From contig JBGANK010000061.1 of NCBI GenBank assembly GCA_044222395.1, forward strand, positions 1 through 18,337: 18,337 bases of DNA. The letters are read 5' to 3'. This document shows positions 8,699 through 15,475 of this stretch, one piece after another (positions within the stretch are counted from its first letter, which is position 1; every line of letters starts with the position of its first letter). The stretch is from JAEUMD01 sp044222395. GTDB lineage: Bacteria > Pseudomonadota > Alphaproteobacteria > Rhizobiales > Hyphomicrobiaceae. Both the position numbers and the translations under genes were made by a program. The notes beneath the pieces are model-generated. The model was not told the origin of the DNA. It saw nothing but the letters and a program-made list of their open reading frames with translations, and searched no databases.

Positions 8699-9958
8699 AT
8701 GACGACCTACAAGTCCGATTTCATGTCCGTGCTTACCGAGCGCGGTTTCATCCACCAATGCTCGGACGAGGAAGGCGTCGATGCGCTGGCCGCCGCGGGC
8801 AAGCTCGTCACCTACGTCGGCTATGACTGCACCGCCCCTTCCCTGCACGTGGGCTCGCTGCTCTCCATCATAATGCTCGCCTGGCTGCAGAAGACGGGAG
8901 CGGGCAAACCCATCGTGCTGATGGGCGGCGGAACGACGCGGGTCGGCGATCCTTCAGGCAAGGACGAGACGCGGCAGATGCGTTCGATCGAGGAGATCGA
9001 GTCCAACAAGACCGGCATGCAGCAGGTGTTCGCCAAGCTCATCGACTTCGGTCAGGGCACACGCGACGCCGTAATGGTCGACAACGCGGAGTGGCTGGCG
9101 CCGCTCAACTACATCGAGTTCCTGCGCGATGTCGGCCGGCATTTCTCGGTCAACCGAATGTTGGCGATGGATTCGGCCAAGCTGCGCCTCGACCGCGAGC
9201 AGGAGCTGTCGTTCATCGAGTTCAACTACATGCTCTTGCAGGCCTACGATTTCGTCGAGCTCAGCCGCCGCTACGGCTGCAACCTGCAGATGGGCGGCTC
9301 GGACCAGTGGGGCAACATCGTCACCGGAATCGATCTCGGCCGGCGCATGGGTACGCCGCAGCTTTATGCGCTGACCTGTCCGCTGCTCACCACAGCGTCG
9401 GGCGCCAAGATGGGCAAGACCGCAGCCGGTGCGGTGTGGCTCAACGAGGCGCAGCTTTCCGCCTACGACTACTGGCAATACTGGCGCAACACCGAGGATG
9501 CCGATGTCGGGCGCTTCCTCAAGCTGTTCACGATGCTGCCGCTCGATGAGATTGCGCGCCTGGAAGCGCTGCAAGGCGCCGAGATCAACGAGGCGAAGAA
9601 AGTGCTCGCCACCGAGGCGACCGCCCTGATGCATGGGCGTGAGAAGGCACAAGCCGCCGCCGAGACTGCGCGGCTGACCTTCGAAGCCGGCCAGCTCTCA
9701 TCCGACCTGCCCATGTTTGAAATCAATAGAGATGCACTCACAAACCCGGGAATGTCGGTTCCTGCAGCCTTTGTGTTTGCTCAACTTGTGAAGTCAAACG
9801 GTGAAGCAAGACGGCTGATTAAGCAACGTGGCCTCAGCGTAAATGATGCGATTGTCGTCGAGGAAATGAGGATACTGACACGTGATGACATCATGTCCGA
9901 CGGCGTCATCAAGCTGTCGCTCGGCAAGAAAAAGCACGTGCTGCTGAAGCCGGTGTGA
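8699..9958 (+). CDS. tyrS: Tyrosyl-tRNA synthetase (TyrRS)
   Basis: TyrRS attaches tyrosine to tRNA-Tyr in the cytoplasm. The 419-residue product is full length for the bacterial enzyme. The class-I HIGH-type motif is HVGS at 50-53, and the KMSKS-type motif is KMGKT at 237-241. Between them lie the tyrosine-binding segment QAYDFVEL (181-188) and MGGSDQWGN (198-206). A C-terminal S4 RNA-binding domain covers about residues 350-415 (AFVFAQLVKSNGEARRLIKQRG). The start at 8699 (MTTYKSDFMSVL) is the usual one, and a second Met lies at residue 9. The segment at about 9716-9893, encoding the S4 domain, is AT-richer and uses AGA, AGG, ATA, ACA, TCA and GTA, codons that are scarce in the rest of the gene. 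The protein stays intact and normal. Its stop lies 25 bases from the stop of the convergent YhdP-like gene. Confidence 0.98.
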   Translation: MTTYKSDFMSVLTERGFIHQCSDEEGVDALAAAGKLVTYVGYDCTAPSLHVGSLLSIIMLAWLQKTGAGKPIVLMGGGTTRVGDPSGKDETRQMRSIEEIESNKTGMQQVFAKLIDFGQGTRDAVMVDNAEWLAPLNYIEFLRDVGRHFSVNRMLAMDSAKLRLDREQELSFIEFNYMLLQAYDFVELSRRYGCNLQMGGSDQWGNIVTGIDLGRRMGTPQLYALTCPLLTTASGAKMGKTAAGAVWLNEAQLSAYDYWQYWRNTEDADVGRFLKLFTMLPLDEIARLEALQGAEINEAKKVLATEATALMHGREKAQAAAETARLTFEAGQLSSDLPMFEINRDALTNPGMSVPAAFVFAQLVKSNGEARRLIKQRGLSVNDAIVVEEMRILTRDDIMSDGVIKLSLGKKKHVLLKPV

Positions 9959-9983
9959 GCCGCGCGCCAAATCTAAAGCCCGC

Positions 9984-12900
9984 TTACGGCTTCGTGTCGG
10001 AGGTCCAGCCGTCGATGGCGCCGTCGGATGCCGATGGCGTGCCCGTACCGCGCTTGCGCTTGACCTTCTGACTCGGAGCTTCGGCCTTTGGCGCCTGCAA
10101 TTTGGTTGAGGGATTGTTCAACTGGAACACCTCGCGGAAAATCCCAGGCGCCACCAAAGACAGCGGATTGACGAGAACCTGCGGGTTATTGAGATCGCCC
10201 TGAATGCCGAAGGTAATGCCGAAGATGCCTTCGCCGCGCGGGCCGGACAGAATCTGGCCCAAGAGCGGGATCTGTCCAAACGCGTTGTTCAGACCCTGAA
10301 GGGGAATGTACGTACCGCCGAGATTGACGCGCGAGGACTTGAAGTCGACCTTGCCGCGCAGGGTGGCGCCGAGCAGCGGTCCGCGCATGTAGGCATCCTC
10401 GATGGCGAACTGGCCATGGCCAACGGAGAACGGTACCCGCATGGTGTCGAATTCGAACACCTCGCGAATGACGCGCTTCTTGCCGTTGACGGTGCCGCGA
10501 CCATCGTCAAGGCCGCTCGAGACAACCTCCGACACGATCGGGTCGCCGAGGACGCGGAAATCCTCCACCCAAAGCGTGCCGGTCCGCTCGGCGGCGCCAC
10601 GCCCATCGACGTTCAGCTCGAGACGGACACGGCCGTCCTGCATGTTGGGATAAAAGCCGATCAGCTTGAAGGCACGGCCCGCATCGGTGGAGTCGGCGCG
10701 GATGCGTCGCTGACCTGATGAATCGTGATCGAGGATCACTGCGAGGGGGGCGCCGCCGTCGAGCGTGCCGCGCGCCTCCAATTCGGCAACCTTGCCGCCG
10801 CGGTTCTTGAGCTGGATCTTCACGCCCTTGATCGACAGCTCGGAAAAGCCGATGATGTTGTCGATCTGTGCGTCGAGATCGACGCCGGAGTCGGACTTCG
10901 ATGCATCGCTATTCTCTTCTGGCGTGCGACCGATGTCGAACAGCGAGCGGAAGTAGTCGGTGCCGTCGAGGGTGGTGCCGCGCGCCTTGATGTTCCATAC
11001 GTTGTTGTTGCCAAGTGTGCCTTGCACCTTGAGGCGGGTGACGACATTGAGCGAGAAGTCGGGAAAGTAGAACTCCCTGAGCTTTCGGTCGGGTCCGAAG
11101 GCTGCCCAACCTTCCACGGCAATGTTGTCGCCTGAGATGCGGAAGTTCTGCAGCTCCTGCTTGCCTTGCGGTCCGGGCGCGATGTCGAACTCCGCAAACG
11201 CATTGCGGCCGGAGGGCTTGCGCCACGACAGGGCCGGCACCTCCAGCTCGGCCCCTGTCAGTTCAGCGCGGACGTGAACCTTGTGCTCGCCTGGTGTGGC
11301 GCCTCGCACCACCTGAAGATCGATAGGGACCTCGCCACGCAGCATGTGGCCTAGTTCCAGTCCCAGCTGACGACGGTCGGTGTTGTCGAGAGTGGCGGTG
11401 ATCCGCAGGGGCGGCTGGCGATCCTCCGTCGCTCCGATCGTGTGCTGCCAGGCGATGTGAGCCAGCACGCCGCGCACGAGCGCTTCGCCCTTTGCCTCGA
11501 CCGAGCTGTTGTTGAATTCGAAGGCTACGCTCGCACCCTGCACGTCATACTCGCCGGCCAACTTCTTGATGCGACCATCCGACAGTTTCGCGCTACCCGA
11601 CACCTTGATCAGATGCGACGGCACATCCTTGGTCATCGGGAACGCGAGTGAGAGATCCGCCTCGACATTGCCTTCTACGGACTTCAGTGGAAGATCCTTG
11701 CGATCGATGATCGTCATGGGCTCGCTTTGCAGCAGCTCGATCGCGGCGGCCACATCAGAGCGCGCCTTGATCGATACGACCGCATCGGAAGGTTCTGCCC
11801 GCAGGTTGTCGGAGGCGAGGCGGCCCGCCTTCAGCGCGATCGGCTTGCCGGACGGCAGATGCATGGTGCCCTCGGGTGCGGAGACCTCGAGGTGCTGGTC
11901 CTCAATGCTGATCAGGGCGCGCGGAACCGTGATGGGTGCCATCTTCATGATCGGCCGGAAGGTCGCTTCTCCGGTCTCGACGACGAGCGACTTGCGATTG
12001 TCCGGACCACCGGGGGGAGCATAAATGCCGATCTCACGACGGAACTCGAAGCGCTTGATCTCACCGGCCGAGACATTCTCGCCGAACCAACGGCGTGACT
12101 TGGGAGCAAGGCCGGTCGGCCATATCGCTTTCATGGTCGCCGCCGGCATTGGGCCGGCGTTGGCCCTGAGGCGCAGGCCCGGCGACTTCTCGGACAGGCT
12201 GATTTCACCTTGGGAAGAGAAGGTCGTACCGCCGGCCTTCAGTTCGGCCTGGGCTATCTCGAAGCGCTCACGCGCGGGCAGGTAGCGACCCTCCGCATTC
12301 AAGTGCTCGATCGGAATTGGCGCCACCGAGAATTCACCGGAACCGAGCGTTCCTTCGCCAGACGAAAGCTTGTAGGTCCACCCCGACTCGGTACCGTCAT
12401 CGAACGCGCGCACCATGCCGCTGGCCTTCAGCGTCGAGCCGCCAGCCTGCAATGTCGACGGCGCGATCGTGATCGTACCCGCCTTCGGTTCATAGGTCAT
12501 CTTGAAGCGGCCAGCCTCGACAGGAATGGGCTCTGGTCTGCCGGCATCATCCTGCAACATGAATTGCCCTTGCCCGAGGCCCAAATCGAAATCGGCGGTG
12601 CGCACGGAGCCGTCCTGCTCGAGGGTCAACGTGACATCGGCTCCGATCGGAAAATCTGCCAAGGCTATCGGAGAGCTCGACTTGCTGCGATCGAACAGAG
12701 AAGCGGGGACCAGATCGCGCATGGACGCTCGCAAGGTCAATTTGCCGTCGGCGTCCTCGGTGTAGAATGAAAAGTTCCAGACTCCAGCACCGGCCTCGAC
12801 GCTGGCGCGCCCGGAGATGACGGATCGGCTTTCGCGATGATCGAAGTCGATACCCACCTCAGGCAGTTGCCAAGTGGTTCGGTGGCCGTGATGGTCAACG

Positions 12901-13649
12901 TGCAAGGTTGCGTCGCGAACTCCGAACTCGCGCAAGAACGAGGCCGCTCCTCCCGGGGCACGGGCTTCAGACGTGGCGCGTTTGAGAAGCGTGGCGAAAT
13001 CGATATTCTTGGCGACCGGCTCGCCTTCCTGCGCCGCTTTTGCAATCTCACGAGCGGTCTTGGCGTCAACGGGTCTGGGCGCAGGCGGATGCAGCTCGGA
13101 CACGGGAGGCAGTTCGGAAAAACTCAGCCCCAGACCTTTTTGTTGTGAATAGCTCAAGAACAGCTCGGGCTTGATCAGCTCGACGCGCGAGGGCACGAAC
13201 TTTCCCTGCAGCATCGCCTTGCGGCTGATCTGCATGGAGGCCAGTGGCGAGGCCGCGACGACATCGCCGTCCTTCTCCCGGAAGCGCACATTCTGAAGGC
13301 GAAACTCGAGCCGATTGCCGTCGGTCAGCTGGACGATGGCGTCCTCGACGCTCGCTTTGTAGCCTTCGAGCACGGCGTTGAGGCTGCGCTCGATGGGGGG
13401 CACCAGGAAGGCCAGCGAGATGGGTCCGTGCTTAAGCCGCACGTATGTCAGTGCCAAACCCAGAACGAGCAACACGATGAATGGGATCGTGGCAAACAGG
13501 AAAAAGCGCGCGCCGCGTCCGGCATGGCGCAAGGCCCGCCGTCCGCGCGTTGGCGGCACGGGCTCGGCGGAACGCGACGCGGCGGCCGGCAGTGGTGGAG
13601 GTTGCGTGCGCGAGTCCTGGCGATGAAGCGTGCGCGTGCGCTCGTTCAT
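9984..13649 (-). CDS. Large YhdP/AsmA-like envelope protein (DUF3971 type)
   Basis: This 1221-residue protein has a short basic, proline-rich cytoplasmic tail (residues 1-48), one transmembrane helix (about 49-70) and then a very long periplasmic region of repeating beta-strand segments. The C-terminal block, including GITFGIQGDLNNPQVLVNPLS, APGIFREVF and a YIPLQGLNNAFGQIP stretch, is typical of the AsmA-like C-terminal domain. Length and order match YhdP (about 1270 residues in E. coli), a bridge-like protein implicated in moving phospholipids between inner and outer membranes. The last 40 residues are Lys/Pro/Ser-rich and probably disordered. The ATG at 13649 has TAGGGCG closely upstream. 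The frame continues open beyond it by 59 codons, but those codons look like non-coding translation. It is divergent from the peroxiredoxin gene. The family assignment is firm; the lipid-transport role here is inferred. Confidence 0.88.
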   Translation of the reverse strand: MNERTRTLHRQDSRTQPPPLPAAASRSAEPVPPTRGRRALRHAGRGARFFLFATIPFIVLLVLGLALTYVRLKHGPISLAFLVPPIERSLNAVLEGYKASVEDAIVQLTDGNRLEFRLQNVRFREKDGDVVAASPLASMQISRKAMLQGKFVPSRVELIKPELFLSYSQQKGLGLSFSELPPVSELHPPAPRPVDAKTAREIAKAAQEGEPVAKNIDFATLLKRATSEARAPGGAASFLREFGVRDATLHVDHHGHRTTWQLPEVGIDFDHRESRSVISGRASVEAGAGVWNFSFYTEDADGKLTLRASMRDLVPASLFDRSKSSSPIALADFPIGADVTLTLEQDGSVRTADFDLGLGQGQFMLQDDAGRPEPIPVEAGRFKMTYEPKAGTITIAPSTLQAGGSTLKASGMVRAFDDGTESGWTYKLSSGEGTLGSGEFSVAPIPIEHLNAEGRYLPARERFEIAQAELKAGGTTFSSQGEISLSEKSPGLRLRANAGPMPAATMKAIWPTGLAPKSRRWFGENVSAGEIKRFEFRREIGIYAPPGGPDNRKSLVVETGEATFRPIMKMAPITVPRALISIEDQHLEVSAPEGTMHLPSGKPIALKAGRLASDNLRAEPSDAVVSIKARSDVAAAIELLQSEPMTIIDRKDLPLKSVEGNVEADLSLAFPMTKDVPSHLIKVSGSAKLSDGRIKKLAGEYDVQGASVAFEFNNSSVEAKGEALVRGVLAHIAWQHTIGATEDRQPPLRITATLDNTDRRQLGLELGHMLRGEVPIDLQVVRGATPGEHKVHVRAELTGAELEVPALSWRKPSGRNAFAEFDIAPGPQGKQELQNFRISGDNIAVEGWAAFGPDRKLREFYFPDFSLNVVTRLKVQGTLGNNNVWNIKARGTTLDGTDYFRSLFDIGRTPEENSDASKSDSGVDLDAQIDNIIGFSELSIKGVKIQLKNRGGKVAELEARGTLDGGAPLAVILDHDSSGQRRIRADSTDAGRAFKLIGFYPNMQDGRVRLELNVDGRGAAERTGTLWVEDFRVLGDPIVSEVVSSGLDDGRGTVNGKKRVIREVFEFDTMRVPFSVGHGQFAIEDAYMRGPLLGATLRGKVDFKSSRVNLGGTYIPLQGLNNAFGQIPLLGQILSGPRGEGIFGITFGIQGDLNNPQVLVNPLSLVAPGIFREVFQLNNPSTKLQAPKAEAPSQKVKRKRGTGTPSASDGAIDGWTSDTKP

Positions 13650-14024
13650 CACCGCCCTAGCGTCAGGTTTTTGATTGCTGTGGCGCACCACCCGAATACC
13701 ATATCTCCGCCTGCCCGTAACGTCCCGAAGCGCGGTGCTCGCTCGCCCGGAGCGACGCCTTGCTTGGTGCCGCAACAGGCTGTTCTTCGCGCGCCAGTCA
13801 GGTGCGAAGTCGCCGTGCGCAGCCACGGTCTCCTTGACCGTCGCCGATTGCGGCCAAGACGCATCCGGGATACCCCAAACGGGAGTCGTGCAATCGAACC
13901 GGCCCCTGCTCGATTCGCTCCCCGCAAAGCCCGCTTGCCCTCAGTCATGCGCAAGCGCCCAAATCGAGGGCTTCGCAAATCCGATGTGCCGGGCAAAAAG
14001 CGACGAAAGAAAGGCACATTTTAC
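13650..14024. other. 375-base divergent region between the YhdP-like gene and the peroxiredoxin gene
   Basis: Promoters for both divergent genes are expected here, but I see no strong -35/-10 pair. A 7-base inverted repeat, CGCTTGC (13932-13938) and GCAAGCG (13951-13957) with a 12-base loop, lies about 70 bases before the peroxiredoxin start. Just after it, GCCC and GGGC can form a second small stem. Open frames cover much of the region on both strands, but their translations are Arg-rich and low in typical protein character, so I do not call genes. An in-frame ATG at 13947 could extend the peroxiredoxin. Confidence 0.5.
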
Positions 14025-14498
14025 ATGCCCGAAGCTGGTGATCATGCTCCAAATTTCACGCTTCCCACGGATGGCGGGGGAAGTCTGACGCTCAGCAAGC
14101 TGAAGGGGACCGTCGCCGTCCTCTACTTTTACCCGAAGGACGACACATCCGGGTGCACCGCCGAAGCCAAGGACTTCACGGAGCTCCTGCTGGATTTCAA
14201 AGCGATTGGTGTCCGTGTGCTGGGAATTTCTCCAGACAGCGTTGCATCGCACTGCAAATTCAAGAACAAGCACGGACTTGGCGTCGAACTGGCGGCCGAC
14301 GAGGATAAGTCGGTCGCATCCGCATATGGGGTGTGGGTGGAGAAGTCGATGTACGGACGAAAATATATGGGGGTCGAGCGTTCAACTTTCCTGATCGACG
14401 GGCAGGGCCGCATCAACCGGGCGTGGCGCAAAGTCTCGGTTCCGGGGCATGCTGCCGACGTGCTCGAGGCGGCCCGGGCGCTCGTTGCGAAATCCTAG
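14025..14498 (+). CDS. bcp: Bcp/PrxQ-family thiol peroxidase (peroxiredoxin)
   Basis: This 157-residue peroxiredoxin reduces hydrogen peroxide and organic hydroperoxides using a cysteine thiol. The active-site region YFYPKDDTSGCTAEAKDF holds the peroxidatic Cys44 and the conserved Thr41. The usual nearby resolving Cys five residues later (as in E. coli Bcp C45/C50) is replaced by Lys49. Instead a second Cys, Cys77, lies in DSVASHCKFKNKHG, the helix-alpha3 position used by the other PrxQ type (for example C47/C83 in Xylella). I therefore predict an atypical two-Cys mechanism through C44-C77. The chosen ATG gives MPEAGDHAPNFTLPTDGG, with AAAGG ten bases upstream. An in-frame ATG at 13947 would add 26 residues, strongly basic, and some relatives do have such Lys/Arg-rich leaders, so the start is not certain. 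The gene stands alone on its strand. Confidence 0.93.
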   Translation: MPEAGDHAPNFTLPTDGGGSLTLSKLKGTVAVLYFYPKDDTSGCTAEAKDFTELLLDFKAIGVRVLGISPDSVASHCKFKNKHGLGVELAADEDKSVASAYGVWVEKSMYGRKYMGVERSTFLIDGQGRINRAWRKVSVPGHAADVLEAARALVAKS

Positions 14499-14574
14499 TA
14501 TTTCGAGCATTTTCCACAGGAGGTTTAAGCAGCGAGGCCTGCGGATATACGGTCGGCGATTGCTACTCTACTTG

Positions 14575-14589
14575 GAGCAACGCTTGCTC
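14575..14589 (+). terminator. Short hairpin downstream of the peroxiredoxin gene
   Basis: GAGCAA and TTGCTC pair perfectly around the triloop CGC, about 77 bases beyond the peroxiredoxin stop, and the sequence TGTTTGG follows. The stem is short and the T-run is poor. It is a possible weak terminator for the peroxiredoxin transcript, with low confidence. Confidence 0.25.
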
Positions 14590-14777
14590 TGTTTGGTAGA
14601 TGATCGGGGTTGGCAGTGCCCCGCACTCGCCATCATCCTTTGCGAAGTCCAACAACCACTGCGGGAAAGCCACTTCGTGCGACCAAAATCGGCGGCGAGT
14701 GATGCGTCGGCGATGACGCGGCACGAAAGGCGTGCTACCGGATGGGGGATGCGAAATTCGATCGCGGGATGCTGGTC

Positions 14778-14799
14778 CGGCAGGCAGCAATGCCTGCCG
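14778..14799. promoter_or_regulatory. Strong GCAA-tetraloop hairpin in the bactofilin 5' region
   Basis: CGGCAGGCA (14778-14786) and TGCCTGCCG (14791-14799) form a perfect 9-base-pair stem closed by the GNRA-type tetraloop GCAA. It ends 54 bases before the bactofilin ATG. No T-run follows, though a C/T/G-mixed stretch does. It may be a 5'-leader structure of the bactofilin mRNA, a terminator for upstream transcription, or one copy of a dispersed palindrome. The sequence alone does not decide between these. Confidence 0.5.
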
Positions 14800-14853
14800 C
14801 GTCGTTCTGGTTCGATCGCGGTTTGAGTTCACGACTTGGAGGTTGATCGAGTC

Positions 14854-15393
14854 ATGCTGCCGAATTTCAAGCGTAACGAGAATGAACCTGGAAAGCCGGG
14901 TTCCTCCGGAAGCGGCGCAACGACGGGCTCGGCGGCCCCAGCGCAGCCGCGCAGCTCGTCACCTCCCATGCGTGCGACCGGTGAGCGGGCGGCGCCATCT
15001 GTCATCGGACCGGACTTGATCATCACCGGCAACCTGACGTCCAAGGGAGAGATGCAGATCGACGGCGAGGTGCAGGGCGACATCCGCGCTACCAACCTCA
15101 TCGTCGGCGAGCGTGCACGCATTACCGGGACCATCGTGGCCGACGAGGCTGTCATTCGCGGGCAGGTGATGGGATCGATCCGGTCCAAGCGGGTCATGCT
15201 GCAGTCATCGAGCCACGTCGAGGGCGATGTGTTCCACAAGTCGCTCGCCATCGAGCAGGGCGCCTACTTCGAGGGCAAGTCGCGGCGCAGCGAGGATCCC
15301 TTGGCGGGACATGCCGCTGCCGGCCCACGCGCTTCCGGGGGCGCATCTGCAGACGGTGGTCCGCCGCCCCTGCTGACGCCGTCGTCGGGCTGA
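14854..15393 (+). CDS. Bactofilin (polymer-forming cytoskeletal protein)
   Basis: This 179-residue protein has a disordered N-terminal segment rich in Gly, Ser, Pro and Asn (residues 1-48). A bactofilin beta-helix domain follows (about 49-145), with the recurrent short-strand pattern VIGPDLIITGNL, GEMQIDGEVQGDIRA, NLIVGERARITGTIVA, EAVIRGQVMGSI and SSHVEGDVFHKSLAI. The tail is low in complexity and Pro/Gly/Ala-rich (146-179). Bactofilins polymerise spontaneously into filaments on the inner membrane and help place cell-wall enzymes, for example in stalk or bud formation. The ATG at 14854 has GGAGG about 11 bases upstream. A TTG at 14836 in the same frame would add six residues but overlaps that ribosome site. 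The GCAA hairpin lies in its leader. The usual neighbouring M23 peptidase gene is absent. It converges on the SMC-like ATPase gene across 82 bases. Confidence 0.94.
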   Translation: MLPNFKRNENEPGKPGSSGSGATTGSAAPAQPRSSSPPMRATGERAAPSVIGPDLIITGNLTSKGEMQIDGEVQGDIRATNLIVGERARITGTIVADEAVIRGQVMGSIRSKRVMLQSSSHVEGDVFHKSLAIEQGAYFEGKSRRSEDPLAGHAAAGPRASGGASADGGPPPLLTPSSG

Positions 15394-15475
15394 GTCTGGT
15401 ACACGGCACTTTCATAGATTTCCGTGAATGCGATTGCTCGCACGCTCGTGCCGTGGGCGGCAGTTGCGCGTGCGC

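Larger units (their letters stand above)
14499..14853. other. 355-base spacer between the peroxiredoxin and bactofilin genes
   Basis: I find no convincing gene here. Open frames on both strands translate to basic, low-quality sequences. An isolated purine-rich run, CAGGAGG (14518-14524), looks like a strong ribosome site but has no start codon at a suitable distance. There is a short 6-base stem, GAGCAA-CGC-TTGCTC (14575-14589), and a strong 9-base GCAA-loop hairpin at 14778-14799. In many related genomes an M23-type peptidase gene lies next to the bactofilin. It is absent here and the spacer is too short to hold it, so the ribosome-site remnant could be a relic of a deletion. That last point is speculation. 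Confidence 0.5.

Noticed and set aside
9976..9992. AAGCC-N7-GGCTT inverted repeat at the tyrS/YhdP-like convergent junction, as a shared terminator
   Set aside because: There are only five base pairs and no T-run, and it overlaps the stop codon of the YhdP-like gene. Too weak to call.
13649..14017. Minus-strand 122-codon frame upstream of the YhdP-like gene
   Set aside because: The translation is strongly Arg-rich, overlaps the divergent promoter region and ends at the YhdP-like start. No recognisable family.
14563..14832. Open frames on both strands between the peroxiredoxin and bactofilin genes
   Set aside because: Translations are Arg-rich and domain-free, they cross the strong hairpin, and the frames overlap each other. 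They are treated as non-coding.
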